The translations under genes and the position numbers were made by a program. A DNA stretch of 64,000 nucleotides from Aegilops tauschii subsp. strangulata (taxonomy: Eukaryota; Streptophyta; Magnoliopsida; Poales; Poaceae), in the NCBI RefSeq assembly GCF_002575655.3, contig NC_053037.3:507540544-507604543 (forward strand), in the 5' to 3' direction. Each line of letters begins with the position of its first letter. The first letter of the stretch is position 1. The notes under the pieces were generated by a model, which saw nothing but the letters and a program-made list of their open reading frames with translations, searched no databases and was not told where the DNA came from. Shown here piece by piece: positions 35,015 through 45,628 of this stretch.

Positions 35015-37816
35015 GCATCATTAAAATTATCAATGCCTAGCTAAAAGGCTTTAAAGAAAAGCGCTTGTTGGGAGACAACCCAATATTTTTACTTGCTGTT
35101 ATTCAATAAATCTTTGATCTAGCCTCTGGTTAGATGTGTTTTTATGTTTTAATTAGTGTTTGTACCAAGTGAAACCTATAGGATCTTCTTGGATGATAGT
35201 TACTTGATCTTGCTGAAAATTCCAGAAACTTTCTGTTCACGAAAACAATTGTTTAAAATCACCAGAACGTGATAAAATACTGATTCCAATTTCAGTAGAT
35301 CAATAAAAAAATTATCTAGGTCTTCCTATTTTGGTAGATTTTTGTAAGTTCCAGAAGTTTGCGTTAGATACAGATTACTACAGACTGTTCTGTTTTTGAC
35401 AGATTCTGTTTTTCGCGTGTTGTTTGCTTATTTTGATGAATCTATGGCTAGTAAAAGAGTTTATAAACCATAGAGAAGTTGGAATACAGTAGGTTTAACA
35501 CCAATATAAATAAAGAATGAGTTCATTACAGTAACTTTAAGTGGTGTTTTGTTTTCTTTCGCTAACGGAGCTCACGAGATTTTCTGTTAAGTTTTGTGTT
35601 GTGAAGTTTTTAAGTTTTGGGTAAAGATTTGATGGATTATGGAACAAGGATTGGCAAGAGCCTAAGCTTGGGGATGCCCAAGGCACCCCAAGGTAAAATT
35701 CAAGGACAACCAAAAGCCTAAGCTTGGGGATGCCCCGGAAGGCATCCCCTCTTTCGTCTTCGTCCATCGGTAACTTTACTTGGAGCTATATTTTTATTCA
35801 CCACATGATATGTGTTTTGCTTGGAGCGTCTTGTATGATTTGAGTCTTTGTTTTTTAGTTTACCACAATCATCCTTGCTGTACACACCTTTTGAGAGAGA
35901 CACGCATGATTCAGAATTTGTTAGAATACTCTATGTGCTTCACTTATATCTTTTGAGCTATATAGTTTTTTCTCTAGTGCTTCACTTATATCTTTTAGAG
36001 CACGGTTGTGGTTTTATTTTATAGAAATTATTGTTCTATCATGCTTTACTTATATTATTTTGAGAGTCCGACAAAACAGCATGGTAATTTGCTTAAATTG
36101 TGAAATTAGTCCTAATATGATAGGCATCCAAGATTAGTAAAAACTTTCTTATAAGTGTGTTGAATACTAGGAGAAGTTTGATACTTGATAATTGTTTTGA
36201 GATATGAAGATGGTGATATTAGAGTCATGCTAGTTGCGTAGTTGTGAATTTGAGAAATGCCTGTGTTAAAGTTTGTGATTCCCGTAGCATGCACGTATGG
36301 TGAACCGTTATGTGATGAAGTCAGAGCATGATTTATTTATTGATTGTCTTCCTTATGAGTGGCGGTCGGGGACGAGCGATGGTCTTTTCCTACCAATCTA
36401 TCCCCCTAGGAGCATGCGCGTAGTACTTTGTTTCGATAACTAATATATTTTTGCAATAAGTATGTGAGTTCTTTATGACTAATGTTGAGTCCATGGATTA
36501 TACGCACTCTCACCCTTCCACCATTGCTAGCCTCTCTAGTATCGCGCAACTTTCACCGGTACCATACACCCACCATTACCTTCCTCAAAACAGCCACCAT
36601 ACCTACCTATTATGGCATTTCCATAGCCATTCCGAGATATATTGCCATGCAACTTACCACCGTTCCGTTTACTATGACACGTTCCATCATTGTCATATTG
36701 CTTTGCATGATCATGTAGTTGACATCGTATTTGTGGCAAAGCCACCGTTCATAATTTTCATACATGTCACTCTTGATTCATTGCATATCCCGGTACTCCA
36801 CCGTAGGCATTCACATATAGTCATATTTTTGTTCCAAGTATTGAGTTGTAATTCTTGAGTTGTAAGTAAATAAAAGTGTGATGATCATCATTATTAGAGC
36901 ATTGTCCCAGTGAGGAAAGGATGATGGAGACTATGATTCCCCCACAAGTCGGGATGAGACTCCGGACAAAAAAAAAGAGGCCATAAAAAAGAGAAAAGGC
37001 CCAAATAAAAAAATGAGACAAAAAGAGAGAAGGGACAATGTTACTATCCTTTTACCACACTTGTGCTTCAAAGTAGCACCATGATCTTCAAGATAGAGAG
37101 TCTCCTATGTTGTCGCTTTCATATACTAGTGGGAATTTTACATTATAGAACTTGGCTTGTATATTCCAATGATGGGCTTCCTCAAAATGCCCTAGGTCTT
37201 CATGAGCAAGCGAGTTGGATGCACACCCACTTAGTTTCCTTTGTTGAGCTTTCATACACTTATAGCTCTAGTGCATCCATTGCATGGCAATCCCTACTCA
37301 CTCACATTGATATATATTGATGGGCATCTCCATAGCCCATTGATACGCCTAGTTGATGTGAGACTATCTTCTTCTTTTTTGTCTTCTCCACAACCACCAT
37401 TCTATTCCACATATAGTGCTATGTCCATGGCTCACGCTCATGTATTGCGTGAAGATTGAAAAAGTTTGAGAAACATCAAAAGTATGAAACAATTGCTTGG
37501 CTTGTCATCGGGGTTGTGCATAATTAAATACTTTGTGTGATGAAGATAGAGCATAGCCAGACTATATGCTTTTGTAGGGATAACTTTCTTTGGCCATGTT
37601 ATTTTGAGAAGACATGATTGCTTTGTTAGTATGCTTGAAGTATTATTATTTTTATGTCAATATTAAACGTTTATCTTGAATCTTTCGGATCTGAATATTC
37701 ATGCCACAATTAAGAGAATTACATTAAAAATTATGCTAAGTAGCATTCCACATCAAAAATTCTGTTTTTATCATTTACCTACTCGAGGACGAGCAGGAAT
37801 TAAGCTTGGGGATGCT
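35015..37816 (+). other. 3' untranslated region of the plus-strand Sabrina-like element
   Basis: Non-coding and collinear with the reverse of 24380-27201. It contains repeated AAGCTTGGGGATGC-like motifs near 35665 and 35720 and again at the purine tract (37802-37816). The short ORFs in it are not supported. Confidence 0.6.
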
Positions 37817-39393
37817 TGATACGTCTCCAACGTATCTATAATTTTTGATAGTTCCATGCTATTATATATTCTATTTTGGACGTTTCATGGACTTTATTAT
37901 ACACTTCTATATTATTTTTGGGACAAACCTATTAACCGGAGGCCCAGCCCAAATTGCTGTTTTTTTTGCCTATTTTAGTGTTTCGAAGGAAAGGAATACC
38001 AAACGGAGTCCAAACGGAATGAAACCTTCGGGAACGTGATTTTTGGAACAAACGTGATCCAGAGGAATTGGAGTGGACGTCAAGCAATCAACGAGGAGGC
38101 CACGAGGCAGGGGGGCGCGCCTACCCCCTGGGCGCCCCCTCCACCCTCGTGGGCCCCTCGTAGCTCCACCGACCTACTTCTTCCTCCTATATATACCTAC
38201 GTACCCCGAAAACATCAGATACGGAGCAAAAACCCTATTTCCACCGCCGCAACCTTCTGTGCCCGTGAGATCCCATCTTGGGGCCTTTTCCGGCGCTCCG
38301 CCGGAAGGGGCATCGATCACGGAGGGCTTCTACATCAACATCATAGCCTCTCCGATGATGTGTGAGTAGTTTACCTCAGACCTTCGGGTCCATAGTTATT
38401 AGCTAGATGGCTTCTTCTCTCTCTTTGGATCTCAATACAAAGTTCTCCTCGATTCTCTTGGAGATCTATTCGATGTAATCTTATTTTGCGGTGTGTTTGT
38501 CGAGATCCGATGAATTGTGGGTTTATGATCAAGATTATCTATGAATAATATTTAAATCTCCTATGAATTCTTTTATGTATGATTGGTTATCTTTGCAAGT
38601 CTCTTCGAATTATCAGTTTGGTTTGGCCTACTAGATTGATCTTTCTTGCAATGGGAGAAATGCTTAGCTTTGGGTTCAATCTTGCGGTGCTCGATCCTAG
38701 TGACAGAAGGGGAAACGACACGTATTGTATTGTTGCCATCGAGGATAAAAAGATGGGGTTTACATCATATTGCATGAGTTTATCCCTCTACATCATGTCA
38801 TCTTGCTTAAAGCGTTACTCCGTTCTTATGAACTTAATACTCTAGATGCATGCTGGATAGCAGTCGATGTGTGGAGTAATAGTAGTACATGCAGGCAGGA
38901 GTCGGTGTACTTGTCATGGACGTGATGCCTATATACATGATCATACCTAGATATTCTCATAACTATGCTCAATTCTATCAATTGCTCGACAGTAATTTGT
39001 TTACCCACCGTAATACTTATGCTATCTTGAGAGAAGCCACGAGTGAAACCTATGGCTCCCGGGTCTATTCTCTATCATATTAACCTACCGTTATTTCTAT
39101 TACCATTTATTTTGCTTTCTTTACTTTTAGTTTCTATCATAAAAATACGAAAATATTATCTTATCATCTCTATCAGATCTCACTTTTGCAAGTGGCCGTG
39201 AAGGGATTGACAACCCCTTTATCGCGTTGGTTGCAAGGTTCTTATTTGTTTCTGTAGGTGTGTGGGACTTGAGCGTGGTCTCCTACTGGATTGATACCTT
39301 GGTTCTCAAAAACTGAGGGAAATACTTACGCTACTTTACTGCATCACCCTTTCCTCTTCAAGGGAAAACCAACGCAGTGCTCAGGAGGTAGCA
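37817..39393 (+). repeat. 3' LTR of the plus-strand Sabrina-like element
   Basis: 1577 bp. It starts TGATACGTCTCCAACG directly after the purine tract and ends GGTAGCA, followed by the duplication aacat. A TATATATA box lies at about 38188-38196. Confidence 0.9.
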
Positions 39394-40230
39394 AACATGT
39401 TTTTGGACGACTTAAATAGCATCGCCCACATGTCGTCCAGATCGGCGCGGAAAAACTTATGCATCGTATCGTGTCTTCGGTGTTGTACATCCACATCGTG
39501 CTGGCCCGGAGTTGGAGGGGAAGATTGGGACGCTGAAGCACGACGTCAATCACATCTACTAGCTTGATGTCGTGCCCAATCTGTGATTTGAGCCTCTTTG
39601 GGAGCGTTTCCACCTTGCTTGGGTTTCCCCGATCGAGGTATCTCCTCATCCAGGAGACCAATCTCCTCATAGGCTCGGTCGTAAAGGCGGGGATCCCCCG
39701 TTGGCCTTCGGCGGGCAGCTCGGTGATATAGAACCACTCTCGGTGCCACACCTTAATCGTCTCCATGAAGACGCCTTCTAGACAGATCGCCTACTGGAGT
39801 TTACTTATCATCGCCCCGCCGCATTCGGCAAGCGGGGCGCCGCTGCTCTCCGGCTTGATGCTAAATATCTCCAGCCACAAGCCGAAGTGTGGCTCGATGC
39901 GGAGGAAAGCTTCATAGACGGTGATGAACACTGCGACGTGGACAATGTAATTTGGGTCTAGGTGGTGGAATTCTAGCCCATAGAAGAATATCAGCCCCCT
40001 CACAAAGGGATGGAGGGGGAACCCCAGACCTCGCATGAGGTGGGGGACGAAGACCACCCTATCCCCTGGATTGGGAGTAGGGATGCGCTGACCGGGCTCC
40101 GACGTCTGACATGCTGCTCCGGCAGGTTTGTAACCAGGGGCTCAGAGTTCGTTGATGGTGCCCTCCATGACATTTTGGAGGCCACCCACTTGCCATTCAG
40201 TTCGGCATCAACCATAGCTGGTGAGGGCAT
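39394..40230 (-). pseudogene. Antisense Gypsy ORF, N-terminal piece (PF04195-like)
   Basis: On the minus strand this reads a conserved block with GFPLHPFVRGLIFFYGLEF, EAFLRIEPHFGLWLEIFSIK and AECGGAM, which I recognise as the 'putative gypsy type transposon' domain (PF04195, Transposase_28). It continues with WHREWFYITELPAEGQ. The frame shifts near 40050, 39790 and 39450, and a stop follows the AECGGAM segment, so the gene is dead. It is then cut by the 32353-39393 insertion. In Tat-lineage elements such an ORF lies between pol and the 3' LTR in antisense, which fits its position before the plus-strand LTR at 40842. Confidence 0.7.
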
Positions 40231-40841
40231 GCAGGCACTGTAAAGGGCTTAGAGGTTTGGGAATGAATCTGGAGCGCTTGAGCCCTGGAGGCTTTGAGCA
40301 ATGGTGCAAAGTAGGCTTACCACCCCTTGATTTTATAGGTCAGTGAAAGACCAAGAGTCCCCCTACTACGCTGGATAAATCACCACGTTCCAACCTTTCG
40401 TGTTGTTATGCGCACATTGGGTGAAACAATTCGTTAATGATAACCCCTGAAAAAGGGAGGACAATTTCTGCATGGATGAGACATGCCAATGGGAAAGCTG
40501 CCTCGCACCGCGATTCAACAACGACTGGCTCACTTAGCGCCATAGGGGGTGACGGTTCGGTAAAAGTTGTCACGCAAGGACCACTGTTCACACCTGCGCG
40601 GCAGGCCTTTGAGGCTAAGCTATCTTAGGACTTCGGGTGCCAACGGCCCTTGAAACATGTGTCGGCGGGTAATCCCGTTAAGAGGAAGCTCAATAATTGC
40701 TTTAAATGAAGGAGATCTTGGATCTGAATAAAAGCTAGCTAGAGAAAGAACTCGCCTGCCAAGTCGAAGACTACAAGCCGAAAACACTAGTTCGAGGATG
40801 GACCTTACCTCCTCAGCTTCGAAGACAAGTTCAGGGGCTAC
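40231..40841 (+). other. 3' non-coding tail of the Tat-like base element
   Basis: No ORF of interest. It ends in AGTTCAGGGGCTAC, a purine-containing tract of the type that precedes 3' LTRs in this lineage, and passes directly into the LTR at 40842. Confidence 0.6.
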
Positions 40842-41531
40842 TGACGATGTTCTGGACTAGGGGGTCCCAACCTAGTCGGCCCACAGTCCACGGGCCAAGC
40901 TTACAACCCGCCAATCTCTATAAGGAAGAACTCTGGAGGCCTCGAACACAGATGTGATCAAGACGGACACTGCCGAAGACTGGGCGTATACTTCAAGGAC
41001 AACTCCAGCTGTCGGTGTGTTTATTCCTAGTTGGCAACCGACCGTATGTAACCCTAGATACCTTTGGTACCTATATAAACCAGGGGGTTTGGTCTGTAGA
41101 GGCACAATTACAATTACCAGCCTTAGAGCATCTCCAGCCGCGCCCCCAACACGCCCTCCCCAGGCGATATTTTCACGCCGGCGCACAAAAATCGGCCCAG
41201 CCACGCCCCCAGAAGCCCATTTTTTGCCGGCTCGGGCCGAATTTGGCGTCGGCGGACCCAAGCCGAACCCGGCGCGCTGGGGGGCGCTCGGGGGCGCCGG
41301 GTGAAACGGTTTTGGCGCGAACTAAACGCGGGCCCCCGAGTCAGCGACACGGTGCTTCTCGTCGCTTCGTCGTCCTCATCGCCTCGGTTCCCACGGGGGA
41401 GGGGGATCAATGCCAAAGCTGCGGCGCGCTGCCGCGCCGGTCAGCATCCATTGATGCCTCACGGGCGGCGCAGTGAAGGCGCGGCGCCACGCGTATGCCC
41501 GGCGGCCACGCGGACGCCGCCCGCCCGCGGC

Positions 41532-41538
41532 TATAAAA
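41532..41538 (+). promoter_or_regulatory. TATA box of the AP2-domain ORF
   Basis: TATAAAA within GCGGCTATAAAAAGCC, 98 bp before the preferred ATG. A CT-rich stretch (CTCTCCTCTCCTCTCCTC, 41573-41590) follows, typical of grass core promoters and 5' leaders. Confidence 0.6.
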
Positions 41539-41635
41539 AGCCTACCCCCCGCCGGTGGACGCACACTTCCCCTCTCCTCTCCTCTCCTCATCGGCGCTCC
41601 TGCGTGCCTCCTCTCTTTCTCGCCTCTGCGCCACC

Positions 41636-42172
41636 ATGTCGATGCGCCGCCTGGGCGCTGCTGATTTCCACGGAGTCCGCGAGCGCCGCTCCGGCGTCTT
41701 CTCCTCCGAAATCTCGTTCGGCGAAAAACGGCTCAGTCTCGGCACCTTCGACACCGCAGAGGAGGCGGCCCGTGCGTACGACGCGGCGGCGTGGCGCCTC
41801 CGGCAGCCTCGTTGGGATATGAATTTCCCCGACGTGTTGACGAGCCAGCGCGCGCAGGATCTCGCGCATCTCCCGCGGCTTTTCACCGACGAGGATCATC
41901 GTGACAACCGGAGGCGGCAACGTCACCTAGCGATCGCGGAGATGGACGTGGAAGCCATGGCGGAGTGGCGCGAATGCTTCCCGCAGGACATCGTCAACGA
42001 GCACCAGTTTTACAAGCAACGGAGGACGGAGAGGGAGCCGAGGAGGAAGGAGCGAGCCGCCTATCGGGAGGACAAGCATGTGCGGAAGCAGGCCGCTCAA
42101 TTGAACATGAAGCTAGGAGAAGCGTCGTCCTGGGACTCCGAGGACGAGCGGTATGCTGACGCCTACTTGTAG
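41636..42172 (+). CDS. AP2/ERF-domain protein encoded inside a TIR element
   Basis: 178 codons from ATG 41636, which sits in a good context (GCCACCATGTCG). An in-frame ATG at 41555 lies only 16 bp beyond the TATA box and is unlikely to be transcribed. Residues about 11-61 form one AP2 DNA-binding domain: DFHGVRERRSGVFSSEISFG, then LGTFDTAEEAARAYDAAAWR and MNFPDV. The WAAEIR-type core is changed to FSSEIS. The rest is highly charged (many Arg, Glu and Lys), with MAEWRECFPQDIVNEHQFY and a basic helical tail. After the TAG stop the same frame stays open to 42220 with an acidic tail. AP2 proteins of plants bind GCC-box-like DNA; whether this one does is unknown. Its host is a transposable element, so it may be a captured gene rather than a cellular regulator. 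Confidence 0.7.
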   Translation: MSMRRLGAADFHGVRERRSGVFSSEISFGEKRLSLGTFDTAEEAARAYDAAAWRLRQPRWDMNFPDVLTSQRAQDLAHLPRLFTDEDHRDNRRRQRHLAIAEMDVEAMAEWRECFPQDIVNEHQFYKQRRTEREPRRKERAAYREDKHVRKQAAQLNMKLGEASSWDSEDERYADAYL

Positions 42173-42766
42173 ACGTCGGAGGAGGACATTACCGAGTCGG
42201 AGCCGGAAAACGACGAGTAGTTGATCTTTTATTTTAACAGGCTTTGCTATGGTGAACTATCTATGTATCATTTTCATAATGTATGCTATGGTGAACTATG
42301 TATGTATCATTTTCAACTTGCCGGCGGCGTCGGCGAGGAAGGAGGCGAGCGAGGGGCGCGCTAGGGGCAATGACCGGCGGGCCCGGGGGAGGGGAAGTGC
42401 GCGGCGGTTGGGGTTAAAAAATGAAAAACGGCCGTGGGGGGTCGGCGACTGGGGGGGAAACGCCCCCAGCGCCGATTGTATCGCCGGCTCGCCCCCAGGG
42501 GGTGATTTTTATGCGTCCTGGGGGGGGGGGGGGGGCAACGGCTGGAGATGCTCTTAGGGTTTAGAACACAACATACGATCTTGAGGTAGATCATCCTGTA
42601 CTCGATACTTCATCATCAATACAATCAAAGCATGACGTAGGGTTTTACCTCTTCGAGAGGGCCCAAACCTGGGTAAACATTGTGTCCTTTGTCTCCTGTT
42701 ACCCATCATTCCCAGATCCATAGCTCGGGACCCCCTACCCGAGATCTGCTGGTTTTAGTACTGATA

Positions 42767-43068
42767 GTAGGGCACGCCCCTAGGCTTATGGCCCCATCGA
42801 GGATCCTTTCTAGTACCTTTTCCTTCCACTATTTTTTATATATTCCAAACTAATTCTTCATAAATTTTCAGGTCATTTGGAGCTCCGCAGAATAGCTATC
42901 TCTGTTGTATCTTTTTCAGGTCAGAATTCCAGCTGCCGACAATCTCCCTGTTTTGGTGTACCTTGCATTTTAAGAGAGAAAATACATTAGAATTGCATCA
43001 CAAAGTGAAATATAACTTCAAAACAATAAAAATAATAGTAAGAAAACATGATGCAAAATAGACGTATC
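42767..43068 (-). mobile_element. Fragment of another LTR, minus strand
   Basis: On the minus strand this starts (C)GATACGTCTATTTTGCATC and runs through GGCAGCTGGAATTCTGACCTG, a sequence I associate with a common wheat Gypsy LTR. It is cut at 42767 by the end of the Tat-like LTR and abuts LINE sequence at 43069. No ORF. Confidence 0.5.
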
Positions 43069-44092
43069 GAATCCTTCTACGGGCCCGGAGACAATGACCG
43101 GTTATGTGGTGATTTCTCTGACAAAGAAAATGCGGACGCATTATTTTAGATTGGCCCCTTGGCGTCGGGGCCTAATGGCTCCCAGCTCGCTTTTTTAGCA
43201 CAACTGGTCTTTCAAGGAGACTGTTATTGCAGCTGTCAAGAAATTTTTTCGGACCAACGTCATGCCACCTGAGGTTAATGATATAGTAATTGTCATGATT
43301 CCGAAAATCCATAATCCGATAAAATCACTAATTTTTGCCTATTACCTTATGTAATATGGTTTATAACGTTGTCTCCAAATGCCTGGTAATTAATAGGCTT
43401 AGGCCCGTGCTGGATATAATTTCTCCTTCCGAGAGTGCCTTTATACCAGGCCGTATGATCACTGCTAATGAACATGTGGCGTTTGAGTGCATTCACCACA
43501 TCAAACAGGAGAAGGATCCCAGGTGGAGTTTTTGTGCCTACAAACTTGATCTCTCCAAATCATATGATCGGGTTTACTGGAATTACCTTAGGAAAACAAT
43601 GCAAAAGCTTGGCTTTGCTCACCGTTGGGTCAAAAGGATAATGTGTTGTGTGACCTCAATGGGATATTCTGTAAAAATTAATGGAGCCATCTTGGATTCT
43701 TTTGCACTGACGTGTGGCCTTCAGAAAGGTGATCCATTATCCCCTTATTTGTTTTTGCTTATTGCTGATGGTCTCTCTGCTCTCATAAACCAAGGAATTG
43801 CATCAGATAATATTACTCCTTTGAAAATCACAAGGTAGGCTTCAGATATTTCACATTTGCTATTGGCCGATGATACTTTGTTGTTCTTTAAAGCATGTGT
43901 TCAGTAGGCCACCCATATTAAAAACATATTGGATGCCTATGGACTTGCCACTGGGCAACTCATTACCCCTGACAAATGTTTTGTTCTGTTTGGTAACTCA
44001 TGTCCGGATGACTCCATGTATTCTGTTAAGGGTGGCCTCCATGTTGTCATGTCCGGTTTTGAAGTGAAGTATCTCGGATTGCTGATATGTCT
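43069..44092 (+). pseudogene. LINE ORF2 reverse transcriptase, degenerate, first part
   Basis: Non-LTR reverse transcriptase. Conserved blocks include SESAFIPGRMITANEHVAFE, YKLDLSKSYDRVYWNYL (first catalytic Asp region), GLQKGDPLSPYLFLL and, in another frame, SHLLLADDTLLF (the FADD-type catalytic block, about 43855-43890). The frame is open from 43335 to 43838 and then shifts. Upstream endonuclease sequence is missing or unreadable, so the copy is probably 5' truncated. It continues after the solo LTR at 45629. Confidence 0.75.
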
Positions 44093-45628
44093 CCAACGTA
44101 TCTATAATTTTTGATTGTTTCATGCTATTTTATTATCAATCTTGGATGTTTTATAATCATTTTATATCATTTTTTCGTACTAACCTATTGACATAGTGCC
44201 AGTTGCTGTTTTCCATGTTTTTTACATCGCAGGAAATCAATATCAAACCGAGTCCAAATGCCCCGAAACTTTACGGAGAATTTTGATGGGCCAGAAGGAA
44301 CACAACGGGCCCTGGTTGCACCTGGGGGGAGTCCCGAGGAGGGGACAACCCACCAGGGCTTGCCAGGAGGCCCAGGCGCGCCCTGGTGGGTTGTGCCCAC
44401 CTCGGGTGCCCCCCGGACCGCCTCTTTGCTCTATAAATATCCCAAAAATCCAGAAACCCTAGGGGAGTCGACGAAATATTCATCCAGCCGCCGCAGAGTC
44501 CAGAACCACCAGATCCAATCTAGACACCATCACAGAGGGGTTCACCACTTCCATTGGTGCCTCTCTGATGATGCGTGAGTAGTTCTTTGTAGACCTTCGG
44601 GTCCGTAGTTAGTAGCTAGATGGCTTCCTCTCTCTCTTTTGATTCTCAATACAATGGTCTCTTGGAGATCCATATGATGTAACCCTTTTTGCGGTGTGTT
44701 TGTTGGGATCTGATGAACTTCGAGTTTATGATCAGTTATATCTTTTTATATCCATGAAAGTTATTTGAGTTTCTTTGATCTCTTATAGCCTCGTATTTCT
44801 TCTCTGATATTTGGGTTTTGTTTGGCCAACTTGATCTATTTATCTTGCAATCGGAAGAGGTGCCCGGTAGTGGGTTCGATCTTACGGTGCTTGATCCCAG
44901 TGACAGAAAGGGAACCGACACGTATGTATCGTTGCTACTAAGGATAAAAAGATGGGATCTATATCTGCCACAATAGATAAACGGATCTTGTCTATATCAT
45001 GTCATCGTTCTTATTGCATTACTCCGTTTTTCCATGAACTTAATACACTAGATGCATGCTGGATAGCGGTCGATGCATGGAGTAATAGTAGTAGATGCAG
45101 GCAGGAGTCGGTCTACTAATCTTAGACGTGATGCCTATGTAATGATCATTGCCTGAATATCGTCATAATTATTTGAAGTTCTATCAATTGCCCAACAGTA
45201 ATTTGTTTACCCACCGTTTGCTATTTTCTCGAGAGAAGCCACTAGTGAAACCTACGTCCCCCGAGTCTTCTTTCTCATATATTTGCTTTGCGATCTATTT
45301 TATTTGCTCTTTTTATTCAGATCTATTAAACCAAAAATACTTTGCTGCACTTTATTTTATTTGCGATCTATTATTTCAATCTATTACAGTTTTCTCCCGT
45401 CCACGCACCGTTTCTGGCGCCGTACCCCGAAAGGGATTGACAACCCCTTTAACACGTCGGGTTGCGAGGTGTTGTTATTTGTGTGCAGGGGTTGTTTACG
45501 TTGTGTTGCTTGGTTCTCCTACTGGTTCGATAACCTTGGTTTCATATCTGAGGGAAATACCTACCGCCGTTGTGATGCATCATCCCTTCCTCTTTGGGAA
45601 AATACCCACGTAGCTTCAGGCGACATCA
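44093..45628 (+). mobile_element. Solo LTR inside the LINE
   Basis: It starts TGATATGTCTCCAACGTATC and ends GGCGACATCA (1536 bp), flanked by a perfect duplication, attgc (44088-44092 and 45629-45633). It is the same family as 14890-16524. The LINE reading frame (KYLGL...) continues exactly across it once one attgc is removed. No internal region is present, so the element was lost by LTR-LTR recombination. Confidence 0.9.

Larger units (their letters stand above)
32353..39393 (+). mobile_element. Complete Sabrina-like LTR retrotransposon, plus strand
   Basis: LTRs at 32353-33926 (1574 bp) and 37817-39393 (1577 bp) are flanked by a perfect duplication, aacat (32348-32352 and 39394-39398). The primer-binding region follows the 5' LTR (TAGCGCTGTTGCCGAGGAG, about 33938-33956) and the purine tract AAGCTTGGGGATGCT precedes the 3' LTR. 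The LTRs are almost identical over their 3' two-thirds, so the insertion looks recent. The interior holds one broken ORF and 2.8 kb of 3' non-coding sequence. It inserted into the antisense ORF of the Tat-like base element. Confidence 0.9.
41126..42553 (+). mobile_element. Harbinger-type TIR element carrying an AP2-domain ORF
   Basis: Perfect 15-bp terminal inverted repeats GAGCATCTCCAGCCG / CGGCTGGAGATGCTC (41126-41140, 42539-42553) are flanked by TTA on both sides (41123-41125 and 42554-42556), as in PIF/Harbinger and Tourist elements. It is 1428 bp and much richer in GC than its surroundings. It encodes no transposase; the only substantial ORF is AP2/ERF-like. It therefore looks like a non-autonomous element that has captured or evolved an AP2 gene. 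Confidence 0.8.
40842..42766 (+). repeat. 3' LTR of the Tat-like base element, interrupted by a Harbinger-type element
   Basis: It starts TGACGATGTTCTGGACTAGG. Removal of 41126-42553 and one TTA leaves about 495 bp that ends near GTACTGATA (42766). It contains a core promoter TATATAA at 41072-41078 and, after the insertion, ACGTAGGGTTTTACCTC and GGGACCCCCTACCCGAGATC, typical of this LTR type. The 5' part of the element lies left of the window. Confidence 0.7.

Noticed and set aside
41555..41635. Upstream in-frame ATG of the AP2 ORF
   Set aside because: It lies 16 bp beyond the TATA box, too close to be inside the transcript, and the 27 extra residues do not resemble an AP2 protein.
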